A stretch of 64,000 bases of DNA from Paraburkholderia oxyphila NBRC 105797. GTDB taxonomy: Bacteria; Pseudomonadota; Gammaproteobacteria; Burkholderiales; Burkholderiaceae. The position numbers and the translations under genes are program-made. Below are positions 1 to 7,620 of the stretch, in pieces (the stretch's first letter is position 1; every line of letters starts with the position of its first letter). The notes under the pieces are model-generated. The model saw only the letters and a list, made by a program, of their open reading frames with translations, was not told the origin of the DNA and did not search any database. The stretch lies in NCBI RefSeq assembly GCF_000685075.1, contig NZ_BAYD01000021.1:57708-121707 (forward strand), written 5' to 3'.

Positions 1-244
1 TGCTAACCTTCACAACCGCCTCCGGCGCTCGATGCACAACACGCGCTATCGCCGCTCGCGCCGTATCCGTGCTGGCAACAGCGCGCCGGCTACTGCGCAT
101 ATGCAGGTCAGGAAGCGAAGGCCGCACCTGCGCGGTCGATTGCCGTCCGGCGCGAACCGATGTTAGTCGTCGGAGTTCTTCCGAATCCGATGAATCCAGT
201 ACCCCTAAAGTATCGAAGAGTTTTTCGACCTTGCGGTTGCTCAT
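1..244 (-). CDS. Relaxase (mobilization nuclease), N-terminal 81 residues only
   Basis: The ATG at 244-242 overlaps the mobC stop by 4 bp (ATGA) and has GGAG about 9 bases upstream. The frame stays open to the window edge. The last visible residues read RAPEAVVKVS, which resembles the start of the relaxase fold in MobA/VirD2-type mobilization nucleases, where a P-E-x-V-V-K-V segment precedes the catalytic domain. Catalytic residues lie outside the window. The protein would nick oriT and lead the DNA strand into the recipient, working with MobC encoded just upstream. The assignment rests on this short motif plus the mobC neighbour. Confidence 0.6.
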   Translation of the reverse strand, partial: MSNRKVEKLFDTLGVLDSSDSEELRRLTSVRAGRQSTAQVRPSLPDLHMRSSRRAVASTDTARAAIARVVHRAPEAVVKVS

Positions 245-777
245 GGCTTCGCACTCCTTCGGCTGATGCTCGCCTCCGTCAGTTCCGCGACGAGAGCGCA
301 ATGCCGCTTGATTTCTGCACTGAGCGTTTCGACACGCTCGACCGTCACGCTTCGACTCGCATTCGGGTCCATGTTCAGAGTACGGGCGATCTGATTTAGG
401 TTCCTCCCAATCGCCGCAAGTTGCCTGCTCGACTCGGCCAAGGCGTCAACCTCGGTACGGTTGAACTGTGGCTGCCGGAGCAATGTCGCCCGTATGAGCT
501 TAACGATCCATTCCGTCCTTCGAAGGCCCTCCCCCGTAGCCGCTGCCGTGAGTAGCTGATGCTCTTCGGAGGTCAGCAAGACGTTCACCTGCGTCCCTGC
601 GCTCCGCGACTTCCGCGTAGGCGGCAAAGCGGGTTTCTCTTCGGTATGCAACACCTTGTCCAGCATCAACCGTAGGAGTTGCGCTTCGCTCCGACAACCG
701 TGGCGCTGTGCCGCCGCAGCAAACTTCAGCTTGGTTTCTCGTGACACACGCGCCCGGATCGTCTCGTACTCGTTCAT
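241..777 (-). CDS. mobC: MobC-family relaxosome accessory protein
   Basis: 178 residues. The N-terminal third looks like a ribbon-helix-helix DNA-binding protein (MNEYETIRARVSRETKLKFA...). The later segment LAAIGRNLNQIARTLN is the hallmark of the MobC family, which opens oriT DNA for the relaxase. I chose the ATG at 777 because it has GGAG 7 bases upstream; a GTG at 801 would add eight residues but has no ribosome binding site. The stop overlaps the relaxase start, so the two are translationally coupled. Upstream lie several palindromes that may form oriT. Confidence 0.82.
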   Translation of the reverse strand: MNEYETIRARVSRETKLKFAAAAQRHGCRSEAQLLRLMLDKVLHTEEKPALPPTRKSRSAGTQVNVLLTSEEHQLLTAAATGEGLRRTEWIVKLIRATLLRQPQFNRTEVDALAESSRQLAAIGRNLNQIARTLNMDPNASRSVTVERVETLSAEIKRHCALVAELTEASISRRSAKP

Positions 778-1018
778 GCCACGGCTCCGCCGCGTGCCCA
801 CTTTCTAGAAGAAAGTGTTTCCTGCCTTAGATCACAGAACACGTCGCGACTTTCGTTGACGAAAATTTTCGTCGATCTGTATTGCGCAATACACACTCGC
901 ATTGGGCATTGGGGCGCATCGTCGCGCTCCCGCGCGACCATGTCGTAGTTGCTTGCGAAGGCGAGGGGTTCCCCCTCGATGGCGGCTCCCGCCGCTAGTC
1001 CGCATATTCGGCTGTAGC
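778..1018. other. Palindrome-rich intergenic region, candidate oriT and mobC control region
   Basis: No gene is visible. There are four inverted repeats. CACTTTC and GAAAGTG flank TAGAA at 799-817. A perfect 16-bp palindrome centred on AAAATTTT lies at 858-873. A second perfect 16-bp palindrome centred on TTGCGCAA lies at 878-893. A GC-rich hairpin, CGAGGGG and CCCCTCG around TTC, lies at 962-978. Mobilizable elements usually place oriT just upstream of mobC, so this is the natural place to look for it. No nic site could be recognised by eye. Confidence 0.45.
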
Positions 1019-1297
1019 TCATTGCATACCTCGAATGCCTTCGCCACATCCCACTAAAAAGCCCAAAACCGCGTCATAAACATAGGTGAGCGCCAGTGCT
1101 CCGGTCCCAACTGTCGCCATCAGCAACTGATTCCGGACCGGTACGGGATACGGGATAACAAGCGTCGCGGCGAGAACGAAAAGCGATGCACCGGACAGCA
1201 GCAATAGCGGCCACCTCACGACAGGGCGAACCCAACTTAGCCCGAGAGAAGCGCACATGACCAGAATTGCAACGGCTGTCAAAATTGTTCTACGCAT
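1019..1297 (-). CDS. Small membrane protein of unknown function
   Basis: 92 residues with about three hydrophobic stretches (roughly residues 4-22, 28-48 and 57-83), so probably an inner-membrane protein. The ATG at 1297 has a strong GAGGAGG sequence a few bases upstream and overlaps the end of the preceding replication-type gene by 8 bp, indicating co-translation within the element's operon. No family was recognised. It could be an entry-exclusion or accessory membrane protein, but nothing in the sequence shows that. Confidence 0.6.
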   Translation of the reverse strand: MRRTILTAVAILVMCASLGLSWVRPVVRWPLLLLSGASLFVLAATLVIPYPVPVRNQLLMATVGTGALALTYVYDAVLGFLVGCGEGIRGMQ

Positions 1298-2240
1298 GCC
1301 TGCCTCCTCGCTTCTGTTGGGCGATCCGCTTGATCACATCTAGCGCAGGTCGAGCAACCTGTGGATCACTGCGGGAAACCTCCATCCGTCGCAGCGACTC
1401 AAGGCATTGCTGCTCCTGTAGCTCGCGACGCTCTTTGACGCGCACCGCCCCAAGCGGCATAAAGCATCCTTCGTCGAACTTCTTCAGGACAGCACAAAAC
1501 CATCTGAGGGGCGTCGTCCGAATGACCCTGTTCTCAATTACATCCGCCAACTCGTCCAGTAGTTCCTGCGCTCGATGGCCTTCCACATCTGTCCGCCGGC
1601 CCAAGAGGTCCTCGATGGCCGCTCTTTCAGCCGGCGATAACTGTCGAGGAAAAATCAAATCGCTCGTGCTGCGTATGCGCTCGGTGTTTTCTAGCTCACC
1701 TCGCATTTCATCCCCACAACAACCAACATCTTTCGCCGTAGTGGTTGTAGTAGTGGTGTTAACTGACTTTGGTATCTCTTTGCTTGGTAAACCTTTATGG
1801 CTGTTTCCGCCGGCGCCGGTCGTGCCGTGCACGGGGTCGCCGGAGTTGGCGCGACCGGAGCCGGAAAATCCGGCTATGGCGTTCGTCGCAGGCGGAGTTA
1901 GTGGCTCCGGGTTGAACTCAATGTTCCACACCCACTTTCCTCCTGCCCCCTGCCGCTTTTCGCGGATCAGATAGCCGGCAGCTTCGAGCTCGCTAGCTAT
2001 TCGCTGCCAACGGTCCTTGCGAACCTGCAACCGAATTTGAAGCGCTTGCACACTAACCTGCCATCCCGCGGGCTTCACAGCGAGCCACGCGGCAACAGCG
2101 CGACTGTCGAGCGCCAAATGCTCGTCTTCTAGCAATGCTTCAGGAACTGATCCCCATCGTGTTCGATGCGTTACGCGAACAACTCCCCCCGCGTGATGGG
2201 GAAATGCCGATCGATCTCGAACCGTTGCGGATGCCGTCAC
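1290..2240 (-). CDS. Winged-helix replication-initiator-like protein of the element
   Basis: 316 residues. The N-terminal half (about 25-110) reads as a helix-turn-helix or winged-helix domain (SRAVAAWLAVKPAGWQVSVQALQIRL...), as in plasmid and island replication proteins. A low-complexity linker with a run of threonines follows, then a charged helical C-terminus. The GTG start at 2240 overlaps the excisionase-like stop by 4 bp (GTGA) with AGGG upstream. The next gene overlaps its end by 8 bp. A replication role is inferred from fold and context; a transcriptional regulator is the alternative. Confidence 0.55.
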   Translation of the reverse strand: MTASATVRDRSAFPHHAGGVVRVTHRTRWGSVPEALLEDEHLALDSRAVAAWLAVKPAGWQVSVQALQIRLQVRKDRWQRIASELEAAGYLIREKRQGAGGKWVWNIEFNPEPLTPPATNAIAGFSGSGRANSGDPVHGTTGAGGNSHKGLPSKEIPKSVNTTTTTTTAKDVGCCGDEMRGELENTERIRSTSDLIFPRQLSPAERAAIEDLLGRRTDVEGHRAQELLDELADVIENRVIRTTPLRWFCAVLKKFDEGCFMPLGAVRVKERRELQEQQCLESLRRMEVSRSDPQVARPALDVIKRIAQQKRGGRHA

Positions 2241-2464
2241 AGGGAGAACCCTTGTTCAAGGCACCGCTGCTGAAGGAGTGCGACGTTGATCAGGCTGTAC
2301 TTGCCGACACTTACTGTCGGCAAGTAACCCTTGTTGCAGAACCCGACGATAACGCCGACCGGTAGGCCGATTGCGGCGGCGAAGGCCTCGCGAGACATCA
2401 TCGGAACCGGCGGAAGCACCCGCAGACTCGGCGCGCTCTTTGCCGCTTCGTTCATTGGCGTCAT
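2237..2464 (-). CDS. Small excisionase/Cox-like DNA-binding protein
   Basis: 75 residues. The segment MSREAFAAAIGLPVGVIVGF followed by a basic turn and GKYSLINVALL resembles the helix-turn-helix with recognition wing of Cox/Xis-type proteins, which steer integrases toward excision and often repress the opposing promoter. The ATG at 2464 has AAGGAG five bases upstream, which decides it over a further upstream in-frame codon. It is the first gene of the leftward operon and is divergent from the repressor-like and integrase genes, as expected for an excision/lysogeny-type switch. Confidence 0.55.
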   Translation of the reverse strand: MTPMNEAAKSAPSLRVLPPVPMMSREAFAAAIGLPVGVIVGFCNKGYLPTVSVGKYSLINVALLQQRCLEQGFSL

Positions 2465-2539
2465 AATCACTCCTTGGATAATCACCAGTGATAGTGGTAA
2501 ATTACCACTGTTAGTGATTTATAGTCACGGAACGATTTC
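2465..2539. promoter_or_regulatory. Divergent operator region between excisionase-like and repressor-like genes
   Basis: This 75-bp AT-rich spacer holds an almost perfect dyad, AGTGGTAA and TTACCACT around one central base (2493-2509), nested in a wider pair AATCAC (2480-2485) and GTGATT (2514-2519). Related half-sites of the AGTGRT type recur across it. Both genes start outward from here, so both promoters must overlap these sites. The arrangement fits binding by the repressor-like protein, the excisionase-like protein, or both. It is inferred from symmetry and position only. Confidence 0.6.
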
Positions 2540-3247
2540 TTGTCAACGGCCACGCTCATGCACCCTATAGCCACGCGGATGAAAGCGATCATCGAAGCTG
2601 AGACGGACAACCGGCGACGCTACAAGGAGCTGGAGGAAATCTCGAATGTTCATCCAGACACATGGAAATCGTTTTGGTACGGGAAGCAGCGTCCCACCGC
2701 CGAAATGATTGAGGCCGTAAGTCAGCGATGGCCGCAATACGCCTTTTGGCTCGTAACCGGCATCACCGATCCCGAGCGAAACCACATCGCGCCGACAACG
2801 GCCGCGAGCGGGTATCCGGTTATGCGAGGGGTCGAACAGGTATGGGCAACCCGCGAGTTTCGGTATCTGATCGCCGCGAGCAACGACGAGCCGACCGACG
2901 ACGTTGAAAGAACTTTGCGCCGACGACAAATCCAAGACGCGGCTCTTCAAGCCATGGAGAAAGTGATATCGCCAGCGGCGAACGTCTCGTACGAGAAGGC
3001 AATGCGTGTGCTTGGCGAGTCCGGCCAGCATGATTTCTATCCACTGGCTCTTGATCCTGAATATCTAGCCATCCGGAAGGCTCGACGAGACGCAGAGGAT
3101 CAGCTACGGAAGGACGGTTTCAGTTGGTTCGATAACGTGCTCGTATCCGCGAAGATCGACAAGCGGTTGCTCCAAAATCCGAAGGCGTTGCTTAGCAAGG
3201 TCTTCGGCACATTGTTCGCTCGACAAGATGACCATCAAGAAGACTAA
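2540..3247 (+). CDS. Repressor-like helix-turn-helix protein of the element
   Basis: 235 residues. The N-terminal 70 residues look like a phage-type DNA-binding domain (KELEEISNVHPDTWKSFWYG, then MIEAVSQRWPQYAFWLVTG), a pattern seen in regulators of prophages and islands. The remainder is a charged, mostly helical region with no recognised family. The TTG at 2540 has GGAA seven bases upstream; an ATG at 2558 is the alternative start but lacks a ribosome site. It is divergent from the excisionase-like gene and its 3' end overlaps the integrase by 20 bp, so one transcript probably carries both. Confidence 0.55.
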   Translation: MSTATLMHPIATRMKAIIEAETDNRRRYKELEEISNVHPDTWKSFWYGKQRPTAEMIEAVSQRWPQYAFWLVTGITDPERNHIAPTTAASGYPVMRGVEQVWATREFRYLIAASNDEPTDDVERTLRRRQIQDAALQAMEKVISPAANVSYEKAMRVLGESGQHDFYPLALDPEYLAIRKARRDAEDQLRKDGFSWFDNVLVSAKIDKRLLQNPKALLSKVFGTLFARQDDHQED

Positions 3248-4271
3248 GGGCGGCTGGCACGTTGATATCCAGCCGGGGGGGCGTGGAGGAAAGCGCTACC
3301 GAAAAACGCTCAAGACACAAGCCGAAGCGAAGGCATACGAAGCATGGCTCACGGCGAAGGTTGCTCAAGCACCCGAGTGGGTACCTGCCCCCAAGGACTC
3401 TCGGCGGCTGTCGGAACTTATCGAGCTGTGGAATCTCCATCACGGGATGCAGTTGCGACATACTCGCACGTACCCAACGCTCCAGCGCATGTGCGTTGCC
3501 CTAGGTAATCCGCTAGCTACAGCATTCAACGCTGACGACTTTGCGTCTTATCGCGCGTCCAGGATTGCCGAGGGCGTAACACCAAACACGGTCAATCGCG
3601 AGCATGCCTATCTGAGAGCGGTCTTCAACGAGCTTGCTCGGCTCGGTCATTGGCAGGCGGCGAACCCGCTCGCACGCCTCCGTCAGTTTCGAATTGCTGA
3701 ACGGGAGCTATCCTTTCTCACGTCGGATCAAATCGAAGCGTTGCTGATCGCCCTCGGTCGGCGAAAAAGAAAAGACGCGCTGTTGATTACCAAATTGTGC
3801 TTAGCGACGGGGGCTCGTTGGAGCGAAGCTGAGTGTCTACGAGTACAGCAACTGAGAGGGAACGCAGTCCACTATACGCAGACGAAGACTGACAAGAACC
3901 GCTCCGTGCCTATCGACGCGACACTGGCTGAAGAGATACTCGTGTTTCGGGCGTCGAAGACGAAGGACCTAGGCGATCGCATCTTTGAAAGCTCTGCAGG
4001 AGCTTTCCGCATGGGAGTGCTCGACGCGCACATTGACCTACCAAACGGGCAGCTTACCCACGTGCTCCGCCACACCTTCGCTAGTCATTTCATGATGAAT
4101 GGTGGAAATATTTTGACCTTGCAGCGTATTCTTGGTCATTCCAGTCTTCAAATGACGATGCGTTATTCTCATCTTGCGCCCGAGCATTTACTAGAAGCCA
4201 AACAACTTAATCCTTTAGCCCAACTGAATCGCAACAACAAGAAGTCCGAACAGCGATTGGACCTCATCTGA
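3228..4271 (+). CDS. int: Tyrosine recombinase (integrase)
   Basis: 347 residues, normal for phage and island integrases. The N-terminal 60 residues resemble the arm-binding domain, and residues 60-150 the SAM-like core-binding domain. The catalytic domain shows the full set: R197 (GARWSE), a lysine in TKTDKNR near 220-223, H278 and R281 (HVLRH), H304 (LGHSS) and nucleophile Y313 (MRYSH). It appears intact. It would catalyse integration and excision, with tRNA-Thr at 6345 as the likely target. It overlaps the upstream regulator by 20 bp and lacks its own clear ribosome site, suggesting coupled translation. The 2 kb between integrase and tRNA holds cargo. Confidence 0.93.
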   Translation: MTIKKTKGGWHVDIQPGGRGGKRYRKTLKTQAEAKAYEAWLTAKVAQAPEWVPAPKDSRRLSELIELWNLHHGMQLRHTRTYPTLQRMCVALGNPLATAFNADDFASYRASRIAEGVTPNTVNREHAYLRAVFNELARLGHWQAANPLARLRQFRIAERELSFLTSDQIEALLIALGRRKRKDALLITKLCLATGARWSEAECLRVQQLRGNAVHYTQTKTDKNRSVPIDATLAEEILVFRASKTKDLGDRIFESSAGAFRMGVLDAHIDLPNGQLTHVLRHTFASHFMMNGGNILTLQRILGHSSLQMTMRYSHLAPEHLLEAKQLNPLAQLNRNNKKSEQRLDLI

Positions 4272-4285
4272 CATAAAAATCAGAT
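4266..4285. terminator. Weak stem-loop between convergent genes
   Basis: ATCTGA and TCAGAT face each other across an 8-base A-rich loop at the end of the integrase gene, where it meets the cargo operon from the other side. The stem is only 6 bp and has no strong U-tract, so termination is uncertain. Confidence 0.3.
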
Positions 4286-4289
4286 TGCG

Positions 4290-4733
4290 TTACTTTACTT
4301 CCGGTGACTGGCTTAATTTCTTTTTCGCCGAATCCAATTGACGTTGCACTTCTTTAAATTCCCGTCTTATCAGAAAAAGCAATTGCTGCGCCTCCCGCGC
4401 ATCATCATATTCAAAATTTTCATCTAAATGATAATCAGCGCGAGTACGAAGCTCACGCATATCACGCGCCTTCTGGCAAATAGTTTTCAACCGACTATTG
4501 GAAATTGCCGGCTCCTTACAATGCCCCTCAAGACGTAGATACGCGCGCTCATGCATACCTTTATCTTTCCCCTCTTGCGTCGGGAGGGGATTGCAATGCT
4601 CCTCACCTGCTCGATCGCAAAGATGAAAAGCCACGTAATAAAGGCGCCCGGTGCCATTCCTCAGCTGGAGCTCGGAAGCATCCGCCTTGACGAGTTCTAC
4701 CCCGTAGGCCGCCAAATCATCCAATGAGACCAT
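4290..4733 (-). CDS. HEPN-like protein, third gene of the cargo operon
   Basis: 147 residues. The segment RLYYVAFHLCD near 30-40 and the later LRTRADYHLDE at 95-104, followed by DAREAQ and a long C-terminal helix, match the layout of small HEPN/UPF0332-type proteins (YYAAFHAA, then RxxADY, then a terminal helix). R96 and H102 are spaced as in the R-x(4-6)-H motif of HEPN ribonucleases, so RNase activity is possible. The gene begins 6 bp after the preceding cargo gene ends. Base composition is AT-rich. HEPN proteins are common effectors in toxin-antitoxin and anti-phage systems, but no function is demonstrated here. Confidence 0.55.
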   Translation of the reverse strand: MVSLDDLAAYGVELVKADASELQLRNGTGRLYYVAFHLCDRAGEEHCNPLPTQEGKDKGMHERAYLRLEGHCKEPAISNSRLKTICQKARDMRELRTRADYHLDENFEYDDAREAQQLLFLIRREFKEVQRQLDSAKKKLSQSPEVK

Positions 4734-4739
4734 GTCAAT

Positions 4740-5288
4740 CTACGTGAGCGATCGAATGGAAATCGTCACCCTATCCGGAAATTTGTGACTTTCAAGGATA
4801 TACTCGGTAGTGTCCCAGTCGAGGTCCATAGCTTCCTCAAAAGGAAGATTTACCAAAATCCGGATTGCGGCGTAGGCGATACCCTCTTCCCTATCGGTAG
4901 ATACTCTCGCTACAAGATCCGCAATAGAGATTGAGCGTGAATCCAAGTATGCCACTATATTTTTGTATAATGGATACGCGCTTCTCGTGTCGCCTCCAAT
5001 TGCCGCAATTGCAGCCACAACTCGATCCCAGTGGGGCAACCCAAAACCTTCTACGTTACCAACGCTAGTCGATATATTTGCGCCACCGATTATCGGAAGC
5101 GCATCGACCGCAAACAGTCCATCATAGTCGTCAATCAACAAATTATGCGCGTGAACACTCGCTGCAGATAATCCTTCACGATTCGGCATCGCGTGAGTCA
5201 AATTGATCCCAGCAAGCATTGCCACACTCAGGATGCCGGCTAATGCGTGCCCACCTTTCGCTGTGAAGTTTGCTGATTGATTATTCAT
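4740..5288 (-). CDS. Uncharacterised protein with signal-peptide-like N-terminus, second gene of the cargo operon
   Basis: 182 residues from the ATG at 5288, which overlaps the upstream stop by 8 bp (ATGAATAA). A TTG at 5309 is the only other start and is less likely. Residues 11-32 form a hydrophobic stretch ending LTHA before MPNREG, resembling a signal peptide or membrane anchor. The rest has no recognised family; the region around 80-150 (RVVAAIAAIGGD, then AYAAIRILVNLPFEEAM) looks like repeated helices. An exported or anchored protein sandwiched between two apparently cytoplasmic ones is unusual, so the N-terminus might instead be an internal helix. Confidence 0.55.
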   Translation of the reverse strand: MNNQSANFTAKGGHALAGILSVAMLAGINLTHAMPNREGLSAASVHAHNLLIDDYDGLFAVDALPIIGGANISTSVGNVEGFGLPHWDRVVAAIAAIGGDTRSAYPLYKNIVAYLDSRSISIADLVARVSTDREEGIAYAAIRILVNLPFEEAMDLDWDTTEYILESHKFPDRVTISIRSLT

Positions 5289-6036
5289 ATATGGGATCGA
5301 GCTTGGCAACGAGTTCTTCGGTCAGCAACCCAAAAAAGACTTTCTTGTTAGATGCGTGAATTTCATCCGCAAGCTGTGGCAGCCGCTCCTTAAATTTAGC
5401 AGCAGGTTCTTCCTCGAATTCGTCAATGGTCGCCGTGTTTATGATAATTCCTTTAACCGCTCCACGATTGGCAACCTGCGCATCCACGGAATTATTAATC
5501 ATCACGTCGTGTACTAAGCGCCCGTCTTGCAAGCGAGTAGTGATCGTTGTCCGCTCAGTAGTAATGTCTTTACCCGCGATTCGCATGCCTACGTCGAGCG
5601 CGCTGATGTCGCTTGCAATTATTGATTGCTCCACGACATCAATGTACCGAATGGAGCACAGAACAACGGAAGAGACTAGGCCAGAACCCAGCACGGCATC
5701 CAAAACTGAAAGAATAGCGCTTCGGAATCCGCTCCACCCTGAGTATGGCAACTTGGCCCCTACGATCAGAGCACGATCTCCGACATTGATAAAATATTTC
5801 CCGAATTCCAGTCTTACAAGTGGCTGGAAGGACAGGCCCGGCTGAGAATCACGAAACTCCTTTGGAACCGATCCCAAAGGGAGACTCTGAACTGTTCGCT
5901 CGATACCTGGTATCGCAAACATGAGGAACCCGGGCACGCTTGCCGCCAAGGACGCTTCAGAGGGCGCGAAATGCACCTCAAAAAGTGCATCCACGAGCGG
6001 TTCTTTCCCGAGTCTCTTGGGTATTCTGGAAAGCAT
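5281..6036 (-). CDS. TIGR04255-like protein, first gene of the cargo operon
   Basis: 251 residues. The N-terminal EPLVDALFEVHFAPSE pattern followed by a beta-rich middle (LVRLEFGKYFINVGD, SIRYIDVVEQ) and a C-terminal helix ending in FFGLLTEELVAKLDP matches my recollection of the sporadically distributed TIGR04255 family, whose biochemical role is unknown. The ATG at 6036 has GGGA about ten bases upstream; a TTG one codon earlier is possible. The gene opens a tight three-gene operon between integrase and tRNA, which is a usual place for island cargo. No catalytic motif is evident. Confidence 0.6.
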   Translation of the reverse strand: MLSRIPKRLGKEPLVDALFEVHFAPSEASLAASVPGFLMFAIPGIERTVQSLPLGSVPKEFRDSQPGLSFQPLVRLEFGKYFINVGDRALIVGAKLPYSGWSGFRSAILSVLDAVLGSGLVSSVVLCSIRYIDVVEQSIIASDISALDVGMRIAGKDITTERTTITTRLQDGRLVHDVMINNSVDAQVANRGAVKGIIINTATIDEFEEEPAAKFKERLPQLADEIHASNKKVFFGLLTEELVAKLDPIYE

Positions 6037-6309
6037 CAAGCGTCCCGATCTATCTAACTTGCGAGCACTGTTGCTGTGCTAGAGGCAAAATTTCCCGCGC
6101 GCGTCCTGCTTTCAACAAGCTGCGGACCAAGGTTCCTGAATTCTAATAACGGCTCAGCCTGAGCGAACTTTACACGAAGCAAGTCTATGGGTTAACGGGA
6201 AAAACCCAAATTCGCAACGGCCTGCAACCGTCCGCTCGAAAAGCGTGCCGCACAGTTGTGCCGCCTACCGGGCGCTCCGTTGACACTCGGTTGACAGTCA
6301 GATGCGCAA
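6037..6309. other. Non-coding stretch between the cargo operon and tRNA-Thr
   Basis: No gene is visible on either strand. It must contain the promoter of the leftward cargo operon and the junction between island and chromosome. A direct repeat GTTGACA spaced by four bases lies near 6280-6297. No duplicate of the tRNA 3' end is present in it. Confidence 0.4.
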
Positions 6310-6336
6310 AAGGGCTTACGATGATCGTAAGCCCTT
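6310..6336 (-). terminator. Rho-independent terminator behind tRNA-Thr
   Basis: A perfect 12-bp inverted repeat (AAGGGCTTACGA and its complement around a 3-base loop) is followed in the leftward direction by TTTT. It sits 8 bases past the CCA end of the tRNA and would end the tRNA transcript, and perhaps readthrough from sspB. Confidence 0.85.
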
Positions 6337-6344
6337 GATTTATA

Positions 6345-6420
<76 letters not shown>

Positions 6421-6438
6421 GTAGCCCGCTATTCTACT

Positions 6439-6936
6439 TCATTTCACGATCTTGAGGTGGCCCTTTCCGCCCTTCGCTGCACCGTCGTCGCCTTTGTCCT
6501 TCTCGGGCGCCGAGACTGCCGGCTCCGGCGCCGATGCCTCATGCGTCACATCCGCGGCAACGGGCACCGAATCTTCGTCATGCTCCTGCGCGGAAGGCAG
6601 CACGTCATCGGCATCGCCCGGCGGCGCGTCGACCGGGAACGCCATGCCCTGGCCGTTCTCGCGCGCGTAGATCGCGAGCACGTTCGGCACGGGCACCTCG
6701 ATCTTGTGCGACTTGCCGGAAAAACGGGCATGGAACTCGATCATCTCATTGCCCATCTGCAGCTGGCTCGTCGCCTCGAAGCTGATGTTCAGCACGATCT
6801 CGCCGTCGCGCACGAACTGGCGCGGCACGCGCGTACGGTTGTCGACCCGCACCGCGATATGCGGTGTGAAGCCGTTGTCGGTGCACCACTCGTACAGCGC
6901 GCGCAGCAGGTACGGCTTGGTGGAAATCTCTTGCAT
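6439..6936 (-). CDS. sspB: ClpXP protease specificity-enhancing factor SspB
   Basis: 165 residues. SspB delivers ssrA-tagged and other substrates to ClpXP. Residues 1-110 form the conserved substrate-binding beta domain (TKPYLLRALYEWCTDNGFTPHI at the start). An acidic, low-complexity linker follows, and the last residues GHLKIVK are the typical C-terminal ClpX-binding tail. The ATG at 6936 has GAGGA six bases upstream; two upstream TTG codons are discarded. It lies 72 bp downstream of sspA in the usual sspAB arrangement. Confidence 0.95.
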   Translation of the reverse strand: MQEISTKPYLLRALYEWCTDNGFTPHIAVRVDNRTRVPRQFVRDGEIVLNISFEATSQLQMGNEMIEFHARFSGKSHKIEVPVPNVLAIYARENGQGMAFPVDAPPGDADDVLPSAQEHDEDSVPVAADVTHEASAPEPAVSAPEKDKGDDGAAKGGKGHLKIVK

Positions 6937-7008
6937 CAACAATCCTCTGACGAGGCGGCGCAGCCAGCGTGACCGCCAGCGCCCGCCACCTCCTGTTACA
7001 ACACCGGC

Positions 7009-7620
7009 TTAGCGGCGCATCACCTTTTCCGAAGGCGTCAGCGCTTCGATATAGGCCGGACGGCTGAAGATACGCTCGGCGTACTTCATGAGCGGCGCGG
7101 CGTTCTTCGACAGCTCGATCCCGTAGTGATCCAGACGCCACAGGAGCGGCGCGATCGCGACGTCGAGCATCGAGAACTCTTCGCCCAGCATGTACTTGTT
7201 CTTCAGGAAGATCGGCGCGAGCTGCGTGAGGCGGTCGCGAATCGCGAGACGCGCCTTCTCGTGGTTCTTCTCGGCCGCCTTGCCCTTCTCGTTTTCGAGC
7301 GTGCTCACGTGCACGAACAGCTCTTTCTCGAAGTTGAGCAGGAACAGGCGCGCGCGGGCGCGCTGGACCGGGTCGGCCGGCATCAGCTGCGGGTGCGGGA
7401 AGCGCTCGTCGATGTACTCGTTGATGATGTTCGATTCGTACAGGATCAGGTCGCGCTCGACCAGAATCGGCACCTGACCGTACGGATTCATCACGGCGAT
7501 GTCTTCCGGTTTGTTGAACAGGTCGACGTCGCGGATTTCGAAGTCCATGCCCTTTTCGAACAACACCAGCCGGCAGCGCTGGGAGAACGGGCAGGTAGTG
7601 CCGGAGTACAGAACCATCAT
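7009..7620 (-). CDS. sspA: Stringent starvation protein A
   Basis: 203 residues, the normal size. It has a glutathione-transferase fold: an N-terminal thioredoxin-like domain (LYSGTTCPFSQRCRLVLFE, PYGQVPILVERDLILYES) and an all-helical C-terminal domain. SspA proteins bind RNA polymerase and alter transcription in stationary phase and stress rather than acting as transferases. It lies between petC and sspB on the same strand, a conserved betaproteobacterial order. The 114-bp gap from petC has room for its own promoter. Confidence 0.95.
   Translation of the reverse strand: MMVLYSGTTCPFSQRCRLVLFEKGMDFEIRDVDLFNKPEDIAVMNPYGQVPILVERDLILYESNIINEYIDERFPHPQLMPADPVQRARARLFLLNFEKELFVHVSTLENEKGKAAEKNHEKARLAIRDRLTQLAPIFLKNKYMLGEEFSMLDVAIAPLLWRLDHYGIELSKNAAPLMKYAERIFSRPAYIEALTPSEKVMRR

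Larger units (their letters stand above)
1..6344. mobile_element. Partial integrative mobilizable element next to tRNA-Thr
   Basis: A tyrosine integrase, an excisionase-like protein, a repressor-like protein, a replication-type winged-helix protein, MobC and the start of a relaxase lie together beside the 3' end of a tRNA gene. This is the usual make-up of an element that integrates site-specifically and is mobilized by a helper conjugation system. No conjugation pore genes are visible. The stretch is visibly less GC-rich than the core to its right, most strongly at 4290-6040. The left end is outside the window, so the second attachment site cannot be seen; the tRNA 3' end does not recur within the visible part. 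Placing the right border at the tRNA is inferred from how such integrases usually behave. Confidence 0.7.

Noticed and set aside
4266..4285. Strong terminator for the integrase
   Set aside because: The stem is only 6 bp with an 8-base loop and no U-tract, so it is kept only as a weak candidate.
1..6344. Complete prophage
   Set aside because: No capsid, tail, portal or lysis genes; mobilization genes are present instead.
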